Origin: Eutreptiella sp. 'Long Island Sound 2002'
Taxonomy: Eukaryota; Euglenozoa; Euglenophyceae; Eutreptiales; Eutreptiaceae
Assembly (NCBI GenBank): GCA_964036045.1
Contig: OZ038380.1
Location: forward strand, 10,315,913-10,379,912
DNA length: 64,000 nucleotides
Direction of reading: 5' to 3'
The notes beneath the pieces are model-generated. The model was not told the origin of the DNA and made no database searches. It was given only the letters and a program-made list of their open reading frames with translations. Positions 1-8,567 of this stretch are shown in pieces (positions within the stretch are counted from its first letter, which is position 1; each line of letters starts with the position of its first letter). A program made the translations under genes and the position numbers.

Positions 1-64
1 GCACATTTCAAACTTGGCCGTTGAAAAAAGGGATGGATTTCACCATTGACCCAATTTTCAATTT

Positions 65-395
65 TTAGTTTGAAGCTTGCCACATAACCCAGTGTCCCAA
101 CTTCTGCACCCTGCAGCCCTTGTTGGCGTACCAAGAATTTTGAATTCTTTGTCTTATGCTTGCCACAGGTCCCAGTGTCCCAAAGTCTGTACCCTGTAGC
201 CCTTGCTGGCATACCAGGAATTGTAATCTTTAGTCTGATGCTTGCCACAGGTCCCAGTGTCCCAAAGAGTGCACCTTGCAGCCCTTGTTAGCATACCAGG
301 AATTGTTAATCCTTAGTTTGATGCTTACCAGAGGTCCCGGTGTCCCAATTTCTCCACGTTGCAGCCCTTGCTAGCATACCAAGAATCGTTAATTT
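65..395 (+). repeat. ~83-bp tandem repeat, 4 diverged copies
   Basis: Four imperfect copies follow one another, with the shared word gcttgcc or gcttacc starting at 75, 159, 240 and 323 (spacings 84, 81 and 83). Each carries CCAGTGTCCCAA, CACCCTGCAGCCCTTG and ATACCAGGAATT-like words. No coding sense is visible. Related copies lie inverted just downstream. Confidence 0.9.
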
Positions 396-561
396 TTGGT
401 CCGATGTGCACCCCCTGATCACAGACTTCCCTAGTGGTGTCACTCCACGGCTAATCCAAGTAAATGAGGCATGTGAAAAGCTGAGCGCAGTGTTGCAAAG
501 AGAAAAAAAGATTGGACGTATGCAAGGGTTGTAAATTGTTTGCTACACAACCGCTACATTG

Positions 562-720
562 ATGGGGACACTGGGACCGGACTAAAGGTTCAAAATTCCT
601 GGTATACTAGCAAGGGCTACAGGGTGCAGAAATTGGGACATTGGGACGTGTGGCAAGCATCAGAAAATTCTTGGTATGCCAGCAAGGGGCAAGGAGTGCA
701 GAAATGAGGAAACTAGGGAC
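562..720 (-). repeat. Inverted copies of the 83-bp repeat
   Basis: Two copies of the upstream ~83-bp repeat lie here in reverse orientation, with words such as CTGGTATACTAGCAAGGGCT and GGGACATTGGGACG. With 65-395 they form an imperfect inverted repeat around about 165 bp of unique sequence. Confidence 0.8.
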
Positions 721-769
721 GATCTAATTTGGAGGGCCGGGTACCCAAGAAACTGGCGGGTCAAACTGA

Positions 770-964
770 CCACCTTGCGGCACCGATCGTTTTGAATACA
801 TTGTGGGTACACAAACTATGTTCAAACAGATAGAATTCACGCATGGGCGCACAAGGCACACACCGCAGGTTTGCCTGGTAGTGGATTTCCCTTTTCAGGC
901 GCAGGTTTCGGCGGCGGGTAGCAACATCATGGAGTCCGTAGTGCTGAGAGACAGATGGGTATAA
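770..964 (+). other. Open 64-codon segment, possible exon
   Basis: A frame stays open from just after a TGA at 767 to a TAA at 962. Its translation has a balanced composition (it starts PPCGTDRFEYIVGTQ and ends VVLRDRWV) rather than low complexity. There is no initiating ATG, no clear acceptor, and I recognise no family. It could be an exon or a remnant of a mobile element. Low confidence. Confidence 0.25.
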
Positions 965-1355
965 AAGCGCAACACTACCTGACAATTGCATAAAAAATTA
1001 CTCGATGGAAAAGTAGGGCCCTCTTTCACAACCCTATTTTAGGGATGCAAAGGAGATATCGCAGGCCTAATAACCTTAGGTTGTGGATGTGAGAATGTTT
1101 AAGGGAATCGATTGCAACCCTAATAATGTTATTGATAGGGGAGTCGTCAGGCCAGATGTGCGGTGGAAACACAAGCTAGCATACTGTGAGGGGTGCAAGT
1201 GTTCTGTCACCAAAAACCGTGTTTATGCCTTCATGTAGCGATGATGGTAGGGAATACATGCATTAAGGTGAGCCTGTCACAATGACCTGTCTAACACAAT
1301 GCATGGCAGATTCAAAAAGTAGGTGCAACAAAAGTAGGTTCGCTGTCTATGTCAG

Positions 1356-1493
1356 TATGCCCCGTAACACCCCATTAGAACGGACAACACTACATGAACC
1401 GTCACCAAAACCACCTTTTGTCACACGTTTGGAGTATACCCGTCCTGGACCACTGTATCACATTCAGGATAATACTGCTGTACACCAGTTCAG
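1356..1493 (+). CDS. Candidate internal exon (+)
   Basis: A stretch open in the frame starting MPRNTPLERT is preceded by a pyrimidine-containing TATGTCAG acceptor and ends at TTCAG|GTAAGAAA, an almost ideal GT-AG donor. The encoded piece (about 45 aa, ending IQDNTAVHQF) resembles no family I know. No partner exon was located on this strand nearby, so the gene itself is unproven. Confidence 0.3.
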
Positions 1494-2032
1494 GTAAGAA
1501 AATGTGACAAGCGTGTATTCCGATGTGGGGTTTCTAAATCCGCTGAATGAGCGGGATCCCAAGAAACACCCTTTAAATGACACTTTAAAGCCGATGCTTG
1601 ATTTGTGCCTCTGATGTATGTCTTTGGAATTGCGAGAATTTAGGGAACATGAGGATAAGGGGCAAACAAGTGACCTCTTTTGCCAAACAATGCGACAACG
1701 GTGGAACTTTGAACCGAAAAGGTGGTCGGAATTACAAAATTAAAAAATAACAGCTTTACTTCTCCCAAAAAACCACTTCCAAATACAAACGCAAATGCAT
1801 CATGGGAAACCCATGTTCCTCACATTTGAGCTAGACCAATGTTCTTGGAAGACACTGTTGCACCTTGACCAACGAATGCAAAACCGTGAACCGGACAGGA
1901 CCTCCGAACAACTAAAGAGCCAACTAGGGGTGTGGTGAAGACCGAACAATCTCCGAATATGCTACAGTCTACATTGTATCATTTTGCAAGGATGTAAGAA
2001 ACTGGCACGACAAAAAGCAGTAGAAACATGAC

Positions 2033-2168
2033 CTCCATTGGAAGGATCTTCAGCGCCACAGGGAGATTGGACCCAACCAGCTTCAATTCGGCCTCAACAA
2101 CCCTTCCAAAGCCACCTCTTCCGAGCTCGTCTCCAAGGACGAAATTTTCCGTGGAAAGATCGCGAAGA
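2033..2168 (-). CDS. Exon encoding protein kinase ATP-binding loop
   Basis: Entered by a CGTTCAG acceptor and left at ATGGAG|GTCATG. The exon reads STENFVLGDELGRGGFGRVV, then after 14 residues LPVALKIL. GRGGFGRV fits the kinase P-loop G-x-G-x-x-G-x-V, and the Lys in VALK is the expected ATP-phosphate anchor about 20 residues later. This is the strongest single homology in the first 8 kb. The 1-nt lead completes a Phe codon begun by the exon ending at 2636. Confidence 0.82.
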
Positions 2169-2562
2169 CTGAACGAAAAGCAGATTCAAGTCTGTATGAG
2201 GGCATACTTAACTAGAAATGATAACAAGGGCGCAAAGGAGAGGTGTCATAAAAAACAGCGTTGTAGTTGTAGCTAGTCATTGCATGCCCACGAACATGCA
2301 TGCTTGTTTTGGCACAACAAAGAAATGACACACCCGTTGATCTTCGCGCGGGGTCCATGCAAGGGTGCTGCAAAGGAAAAGTAGCAGTCAGAGGCGGGCG
2401 GACATGTACATGCATTGCGAAGAATCTAGTGCCTTCTCAAAGGATGAAACACATCTTGCCACACATTTGTGAAATCTTATTTCCACCGCATCCCCTGGCA
2501 GAGAATAACTGCACTTTGCCATGCACAATGTTTAGGAAGTGAGCAACATTCTAGCACACAGA

Positions 2563-2603
<41 letters not shown>

Positions 2604-3378
2604 TGTGCACATCAATAAATTGAAAGGAAGGGTACAAACCGATGAAGCGCATGTCGTTTCGGAACTGACGAAGATCGGCCTCGCTGAAAATCAAGAGTCT
2701 GTCGAGAGGAGCCAGACCAGGCCCAAAGAGCACTGTAACAACAAGACATGGTGGGGCACAGCATCCCAAAATTATGAGGGAGTATGCATGTTGATATGGC
2801 ATGGTTGCGACCTCCATTATGAAAGGTGATGCTACCCGAAACCGTTCATGCCTCATGGCGTTCGCACATCATCTTGACCTTTCCCATCATTCACAGGATA
2901 GGGCATAACCCCGGGGTAGTGTTATTCAAAAAGCTGACACGAAATGCAAGGATCACACCGTCAAATGCCTCATCCAGATCTTCGATGGGTTCAAACAGCT
3001 CATCTGGATCCTCTCCAAGGCGGTACATCACCTGAAGCACAATTGCATGCTAGAGAGCTGGGCTCCTTCTCAACATGGGCTGTGGGATGGTTGATGGTAC
3101 CCTGTTGCTGGCTTCTGCAGGGTAATCATTTGCGGCACCAGGAGAGCAATCAAGAAATTCCATGTTAGCACCACATTTGCGACAAAAGCACAATCTTTGG
3201 TAGCAGAATTGTGCCCTTCCGCCACAAGCACCACAAAGGAAACGTTTGGTGGCACCATAAGTGCCAAAATGTGCGACCTTAAGGAACACACAGAAAGATC
3301 CTGCTCGCAACCCAATCGCTGAGTATACAAACACACCCCAATGCGTGATGGATCGGCGAACCTCACCTCTCTTCGGAC
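2033..3378 (-). CDS. Spliced gene: Cys-cluster domain plus protein kinase N-lobe (partial)
   Basis: Five minus-strand exons chain with compatible phases and GT-AG borders: 3378-3337 (14 codons), 3277-3101 (59 codons), 3031-2941 (30 codons plus 1 nt), 2732-2636 and 2168-2033 (45 codons). The join yields about 180 aa without a stop. It begins with a Cys-rich segment (CGAC, then CFCRKC), passes through an acidic linker (YRLGEDPDELFEPIEDLDEA), and ends in a kinase glycine loop and the VALK lysine. The N-terminus and everything after the N-lobe (HRD, DFG, APE motifs) were not found. Either later exons lie in weak sequence below 2033 or the gene is truncated. Seen: frames, splice sites, motifs. Known: such motifs mark the ATP-binding lobe of protein kinases. 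Inferred: a signalling kinase, substrate unknown. Confidence 0.7.
2563..2602 (+). repeat. (GT)n microsatellite
   Basis: About 19 uninterrupted GT dinucleotides lie in the intron between two exons of the minus-strand kinase gene. Confidence 0.97.
3101..3277 (-). CDS. Exon with Cys4+ zinc-ribbon-like cluster
   Basis: This exon is 59 codons long with phase 0 at both ends (TTCCTTAAG acceptor, AACAGG|GTACCA donor). It contains CGAC, a further Cys, LCFCRKCG and LDC, giving at least eight cysteines in about 35 residues, a pattern expected of a zinc-binding module. I cannot assign it to a named zinc-finger class. It sits directly upstream of the acidic linker and kinase exons, so it would be the N-terminal module of the same protein. 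Confidence 0.6.
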
Positions 3379-3688
3379 CTGAAAGCAAAAGAGATAACAG
3401 AAATGCAATGCGCTGTGCTTTACAATGCATCTTCTGTTATATTACATGCCTGTTGGTCTGCTACATGACAATGCGTGCTACAACTGTTGTAGCGACCGTA
3501 TCTGCCCAGTGTTTGCAGATGCACCCACCAACATGGTGGGACGGGATGACACATTAAAATCAACGCACCTTGCGTTTAGGGCCACACCAACAGTGAAAAA
3601 TGTAAGTCGTGTACAAAAAAATCGTCTAGTCGCGTAATTTGTTTTGTAGTAAGTCGTGTTTATCTAAAGCATACATATCTACATATCT

Positions 3689-3689
<1 letters not shown>

Positions 3690-3723
<34 letters not shown>

Positions 3724-3724
3724 C
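3690..3724 (+). repeat. (CA)n/(TA)n microsatellite
   Basis: A CA run passes into a TA run. Its last eight bases, ATATATAC, are the left target duplication of the transposon that follows. Confidence 0.95.
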
Positions 3725-3843
3725 GGCATAACTACTGCAGTATGCCTACCAGGGTATAGGGGCAAGAGGTGGGCTTGGGATGGGGAGTAGGGGACTCCCC
3801 CCCCATTTTGAGGGTGGGGAATCCGTTTTTGAGGGTTAGGGAG
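3725..3843 (+). repeat. Left terminal inverted repeat of Merlin element
   Basis: Pairs with 4249-4367. A poly-C/poly-G run inside each arm differs slightly in length or sequence. The first 22 bases are themselves an imperfect palindrome (GGCATA ... TATGCC). Confidence 0.9.
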
Positions 3844-3966
3844 GGTTTTGGGACATGCTTCTTCTGTTTGTGCAGTGCATGGATACTCTTTCCACACAAT
3901 ATCCTGATCCTTTTATTCGTGCTGCTGTCATTGAGTCTGCGCGCACCACCCAAAAATCTGGGGTTC

Positions 3967-4224
3967 AGTCATGACTACGTGGACCACCAAGAGAACCAGT
4001 TTGCCAAGGATGCCAATATCCAAGGCAAAAAGCGACGGGTCCACACCAACTCCATTGATGGGAGGTGGGGAATACTCAAAAATTGGATCCGGAATCGTGG
4101 TGGTGTCAATTCTGAGCACCTCTTCCAGAACCTCAAGGAGTTCCAGTGGCGCCAAAATCTGCAGCAGCGTGACCCGTTCATCACCCTGTGCGAGCATGTT
4201 CGAGACGGATATTTTCTGTTTTGA
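3967..4224 (+). CDS. IS1595/ISXO2-like transposase, C-terminal fragment
   Basis: In this frame the product ends HTNSIDGRWGILKNWIRNRG, then GVNSEHLFQNLKEFQWRQNL and a short tail before a stop at 4224. This is the hallmark C-terminal block of the DDE_Tnp_IS1595 family: TNSIEG.W..LK carries the last acidic catalytic position, here Asp rather than the usual Glu, and EFqWR closes the domain. The two upstream catalytic Asp regions are not present in a readable frame, and upstream sequence in the same frame is hydrophobic and unconvincing. No proper start codon is seen. It is probably inactive alone and is recognisable only because its termini are intact. Confidence 0.82.
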   Translation, partial: SHDYVDHQENQFAKDANIQGKKRRVHTNSIDGRWGILKNWIRNRGGVNSEHLFQNLKEFQWRQNLQQRDPFITLCEHVRDGYFLF

Positions 4225-4248
4225 CAAGGTACACTCCTCCCATTTCTC

Positions 4249-4367
4249 TCCCTAACCCTCAAAAACGGATTCCCCACCCTCAAAATAGGGGGGGGGGTCC
4301 CCTACTCCCCATCCCAAGCCCACCTCTTGCCCCTATACCCTGGTAGGCATACTGCAGTAGTTATGCC
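4249..4367 (-). repeat. Right terminal inverted repeat of Merlin element
   Basis: Reverse complement of 3725-3843 with few differences. Followed directly by the second ATATATAC target-site copy. Confidence 0.9.
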
Positions 4368-4840
4368 ATATATACATATACACATATACATACATATATA
4401 TATATATGCACATATGTATACATACATACAACCATCGTACATGGCGTTTTTAGGTGCCCTGCATCCCATGGTAATTGGTCCCCCCTCAACCTCTTCCTCT
4501 CCTATTCCCTCTACTCTACCAAAGCCGATAGGCCCTCACCAACCAACTAAGCGGTTGAACAACTAAGCGGTTGAACACCTGCTACTTGCGGCGTACCCAA
4601 TGCCCACCCAGTGGTCTCCCCTCCTATCCCTGTTATCATCCATCTCATCCACAGCTCCATTGCCTTGCAGATGCTTGGAGTACCCAAAATGTCTGTAGGG
4701 GTGAGTTTGCCTCACTTCGGCTCTCCAAGCGGCAATTGCGGTCAGATATACACGCAACCCATTATATATATATATATATATATGTACATATATGTATATT
4801 AATATATACATGTACATATGTATGTATGTATTGTTCTCGT
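4368..4840. other. AT microsatellites and unassigned sequence
   Basis: TA/CATA-rich microsatellites occur at about 4370-4430 and 4762-4835. The 330 bp between them shows no frame, splice pair or repeat that I would call a gene. Confidence 0.6.
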
Positions 4841-5041
4841 GGAAAAAGGGAGACGGGAGGTGAAAAAGGGGGCATGGCACATAGGGAGCACCGTTCACAA
4901 TATCTTGAACATGCGTCACAAAGGCCTTGCGGAAATCAATACCTCGTCTGTCTGCAACAATTGCTGCCGCAAACTTCGGGACTGACAACCGCAGGTCGTA
5001 CCAGCAAGGCGTTGGAAACTCCAGGCTTGGCGGTTAGTGGC

Positions 5042-5462
5042 ATGCTTTGGTTGCGAGTTTGGTCTGGTTCCCCACCAAAACATGCAAGTGAATTCCAGAG
5101 CAACCAATGAAGTGTCCTCTACTAAAATGACCCTTTCTCCCATTATACCACATTTGTGGTTTCTTGAAGTCATTTGAATCCTGAGACCATGCTCTATCCA
5201 CAGAGAATGGGCTTTCAGATTTTTCATTGAACAGTTTTGAGATATTCCGTGTTTTGGTGGCACCAAGGTCCGGTTCCCTACCAAACCATACAAGTGACAT
5301 ACGGAGCAACCAATGAAATGTCCTACCCTAAAATGACCCTTTCTGCCAACAATTATAGCAGATTTGTGGTTTCCTCGACTCCTTTGAATCCTGAAACCAT
5401 GCTCTATCCAGAGAAAATGGGACCTCAAATTTTTCATCCAACAATTCTGAGATATTTGGACA
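5042..5462 (-). pseudogene. Tandem 206-bp duplication with decayed Cys/His motif
   Basis: Two diverged copies (5042-5247 and 5248-5462) are offset by 206 bp, marked by GCAACCAATGAA at 5100 and 5306. On the minus strand both encode a related peptide with LDRAW/VDRAW, KPQ and KGHF...GHFIGCS. The upstream copy keeps ICYNC but has a one-base shift before the KGHF block and then stops. The other copy has lost the first cysteines (MWYNG). This looks like a duplicated exon of a small zinc-knuckle-like protein that has decayed. It lies between the two minus-strand genes and may once have belonged to one of them. Confidence 0.45.
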
Positions 5463-5567
5463 CAAAAGGCACAAAAACGACATCCTCCCGATATCCATTA
5501 CAACCACCTACGTTTTAGAGCCCACATAGCGATATCGTCCTACCCCTTTGACTCGTGATGAAATTAC

Positions 5568-5738
5568 CTTGAACAGCTGTGCAAACGATGTCCGATTGAG
5601 GATTGCCCAAGATGCAACAGCATCCGCAGCCGCATTTTGCACACGCTCAATCCTGTCACCGCGAAGCTCCACAAGGTCTTGGAAGAGCTCCCAGCCATTG
5701 GTGGCTGTCCACTCGCGCTCATGCATGATGCACAAAGC
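5568..5738 (-). CDS. Exon, helix-repeat protein (best supported)
   Basis: Exactly 57 codons between a CATTTGTAG acceptor and a TTCAAG|GTAATT donor, open in phase 0. It reads ALCIMHEREWTATNGWELFQ and continues with alternating charged and hydrophobic helices to SFAQLFK. This is the clearest exon of the group. Confidence 0.7.
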
Positions 5739-8256
5739 CTACAAATGCAGAATGGCGGGAAGTTCAAAACCTGTATAAATCTACAATGAATGGCGGCAAA
5801 TTAGAGTGAGAGGCATTGTGCCAGGATGCAACATACACACATTGTTCCTGTCCTCCCATTAAGAAACCCATCTACGATGGCACACCATAGCATAGTATTT
5901 GAAAGTGTGACACCATGGGTGACATTTTCATGATGCATGCTTTCTAGCGTGAAGCTCATTAACAAGGGGCCACAAAAGAAACAGTACAACCGCCTCTAGA
6001 AATAGGACAAGAGGCTTCTCCTCAAGCCACCTTTTTGATGAACTCCTGCAGTTCAAGCAATGCGAGAAAGAAATCTTCGTCTCATAAGATGTGAAGCTAT
6101 CAAACTACATAAAGTGATGCTACACTACAATGCCATAAATATTCCATGATGTATCAATGCATCAACATACATCATCCAAGGATTGCAACATTGCAACCAC
6201 ATGGAAAGACTTCTTGCCGCTCAGCTGTTGTTGAATGTGTGGCGCAAGCTGGCTGAAATTGTGAGCAATGAGCCCTGTGGCACAAAGATAGACACAGAAT
6301 TTAAAAGGCTTTCAACCGTGGAAATTGGTTGTCGATGCGACCCTGCAATCAGGAAATCCAACAAATATGTCCCCATTGGGCGTGCCGTGCAAAGAACAAC
6401 ACAAGTTGCTCAGCGTTCCTTGGGCCCAGCGCACGTTGCCCAATGTGTGCACTATGCTCAGTGCGCCCACATTGTTTTCAGTGCCAAATGCGCTCTGTGC
6501 TTCCACTTGATACGCTGCACTGTGCCCACGTTCTGAAGCATACTATTGTCCCGTGCTGCAACACAGGCCAATGAGCCTCCGCCCCCCAGATGGCACTCTT
6601 AGGCACCTTGACCACACCCATCGTAAAAATTGCTTCAAAATTCAGTTTATACCCATAAAAGTCTTCTCGTTGCAGCAAACAACAAGCACGATGGTCGGGG
6701 TGCAGCAAATTGTACCCTGCTTGATATCCATGTCAGCCATCTAGGTCGTTTCGCCTCCTAAGGGTGGGTTTACAATTCGGTTCTAGACCCCAACACCCGT
6801 GGCGTGAGGGGCGGGGGGATCTGATGGGTTTATGGTGGGTGGTCAAAACGTGTGATTGGGTACTTTTCTTTCCAATGTAGCGTGGCCAGACCATCCTTTC
6901 TTACACACCCATACAACTATATGTCCATACATTGGTACAAACTCCGTACAAACTCCTTAAACGGACCACGTACAACTTGGGCTTTGAATAACCACATGTT
7001 TGACAGTGGGTTCGTTGATGCTTCACCATTACCTACACCCGTGCGTGAAGGTCATTAGCCCATGCCTTGACGTTCTCGCTGCGCTACCGTGGGGCAAGTT
7101 TAGGAGGAAAGCGTAGCTCGATTATGGGGACTGTGCTATTCGCCTTGGTCACACAATCACACAAAACACACTGGTGCACGGGATCGGCCTTTGTATGTAG
7201 TGAAGTGCCTTGGTGGGTGTCGAGCACATACTACCAAGGGCTAGTGCTTAACGGTTCTAGAGTTTATGTTGAGTATCACAGCGATGCTCTCTCGCAGTGT
7301 AGGCGTGCCAGAAGTGAACTCTTTATTACAGGCCGTCATTTGGCAAAAAACTAATTCCACCATCGTACCCCACTTCTGCTCAAGCCCCACAGACCGTATA
7401 GTGGGACCCTTGATGGCTGCCAGCGTGAGCAAGACTTGTGTGCTGTCGTATACGTCACATGCAATGCCCAGCCCTCAAGCTGCAAAAAAGGCATTCACCG
7501 GGGCCGAAATCCCGGGCTACACGCTGCTTGGCATGGCATACAAGACAACACTCCAGAAAGTCATGTGATTTAGAGACATGTTGGTATCAAAATAGGGTCA
7601 TGGTCACAACCTGCTTTGCTTGTCCTCGGCACAAGCTTCACAACTAAAAGTGACAAGCAAAGGGTAGACGGTGTACACACCTGCAACTGCAACTTTCCCT
7701 GCAACAATCACGTTCACATCGTCAGAGGCAAGAAAGCCGCAGCATGTTCTCAGCAAAGCTCCATCTGCATCAGGGATTCCTTGCACCCGGGCAAAAACAC
7801 CAATGAGGACAAGGCCCCACATATTGGCCTGGACACCAAGCGTGACAACAAAATACCGAGGGCATGGTCCAAAACACGAAAAATTACCATTGTACCACCT
7901 CGACAAGAGTGCCCTAAGCATTTATGTCTTGGCTTGACAGGACTTAGAACCCCATGATGGCTGATTGTAGCATCCAATAGCTTTCTACAGCACCAAGCGG
8001 TTCCTCTGGCCTTCTAAGAAGATGGAACCGGCAGACACCAGCAGACAACGGTAGCTTACATAACAGGAAGAATAGCGACATTGGTGAAACGGAACGAGAT
8101 ATACCCCAGAGTCGTTCCACACTAGGAACGATTTGGCTCCGGCAAGAACGCTCTCCCACATGTTCACGTCGAAGAAAGCAACTGCTGCCATTGCCTCAGC
8201 CGACTGCTCCAAAAAGTTTGGGTCATTGGCGTGCCTCCACGAAACATCATCTACTC
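5568..8256 (-). CDS. Spliced helix-repeat (ARM/HEAT-like) gene, partial model
   Basis: Minus-strand exons with GT-AG borders: 8256-8105 (ends phase 0), 7828-7681 (starts phase 0), 7442-7253, 6274-6171 (34 codons), a short one at 6080-6031 and 5738-5568 (57 codons, phase 0-0). Products are Leu/Ala-rich amphipathic segments, for example EQSAEAMAAVAFFDVNMWES, LRESIAVILNIN, LIAHNFSQLAPHIQQQL and VQNAAADAVASWAIL, typical in feel of armadillo/HEAT helices. Phases match for the first pair but not for every junction, and a further exon probably lies near 6480-6700. Beginning and end are unknown. Inferred role: a scaffold or adaptor. A similar exon pattern recurs at 23307-26669. Confidence 0.55.
6740..7240. 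other. No recognisable feature
   Basis: Nothing beyond a short G-run near 6815 was identified. It probably lies within or between introns of the minus-strand gene. Confidence 0.4.
8105..8256 (-). CDS. Exon, helix-repeat protein, 152 bp
   Basis: The acceptor is GTGCTTTTAG and the donor TCTGGG|GTATAT. The product starts VDDVSWRHANDPNFLEQSAE and ends SFLVWNDSG, ending in phase 0. The next exon (7828-7681, starting ANMWGLVLIGVF) also begins in phase 0 after a GTGTCCAG acceptor. An exon of the same length, 152 bp, occurs at 26518-26669. Confidence 0.65.
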
Positions 8257-8259
8257 CTA

Positions 8260-8567
8260 AAAGCACAACCCAGCATGTTAGGCAACTACTTATAAGGTAT
8301 AAAAAAGGCCACACAAAGCTCCGCATGTGTGTTCCAAGAGGCTACAGAAAAGGTAGAGGGTGGCCCCGTAGACCCATGCCAAGGGGCCACAAGATACCGG
8401 CCCCGTACCAAGGGGGCTCGCAGGACGTGGACGTTTGCTCCGTACTCACAAGGTTTGAATCGTGCGCTGTAGATTTTGCCGAATGAGTTTCTGACCCCCC
8501 CCCCCCCCATTTACACCAGATCCATCCGAATTTCAACTCCTACCATCCCTCAGACCATACCCCGACC
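8260..8567. other. Unassigned, poly-C tract
   Basis: Contains a run of about a dozen Cs near 8495-8508 and the edge of satellite C. No exon or ORF could be supported. Confidence 0.4.

Larger units (their letters stand above)
3725..4367 (+). mobile_element. Merlin (IS1595/IS1016-type) DNA transposon, deleted copy
   Basis: This 643-bp element is bounded by about 119-bp inverted repeats that start GGCATAACTACTGC at both ends and differ at few positions. It is flanked on each side by the identical octamer ATATATAC (3717-3724 and 4368-4375), a target duplication of the 8-9 bp size known for Merlin. The interior encodes the C-terminal part of an IS1595/ISXO2-like DDE transposase. The N-terminal catalytic region is missing or unreadable, so this copy should depend on a full-length element elsewhere. 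It sits inside an AT microsatellite. Confidence 0.88.
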
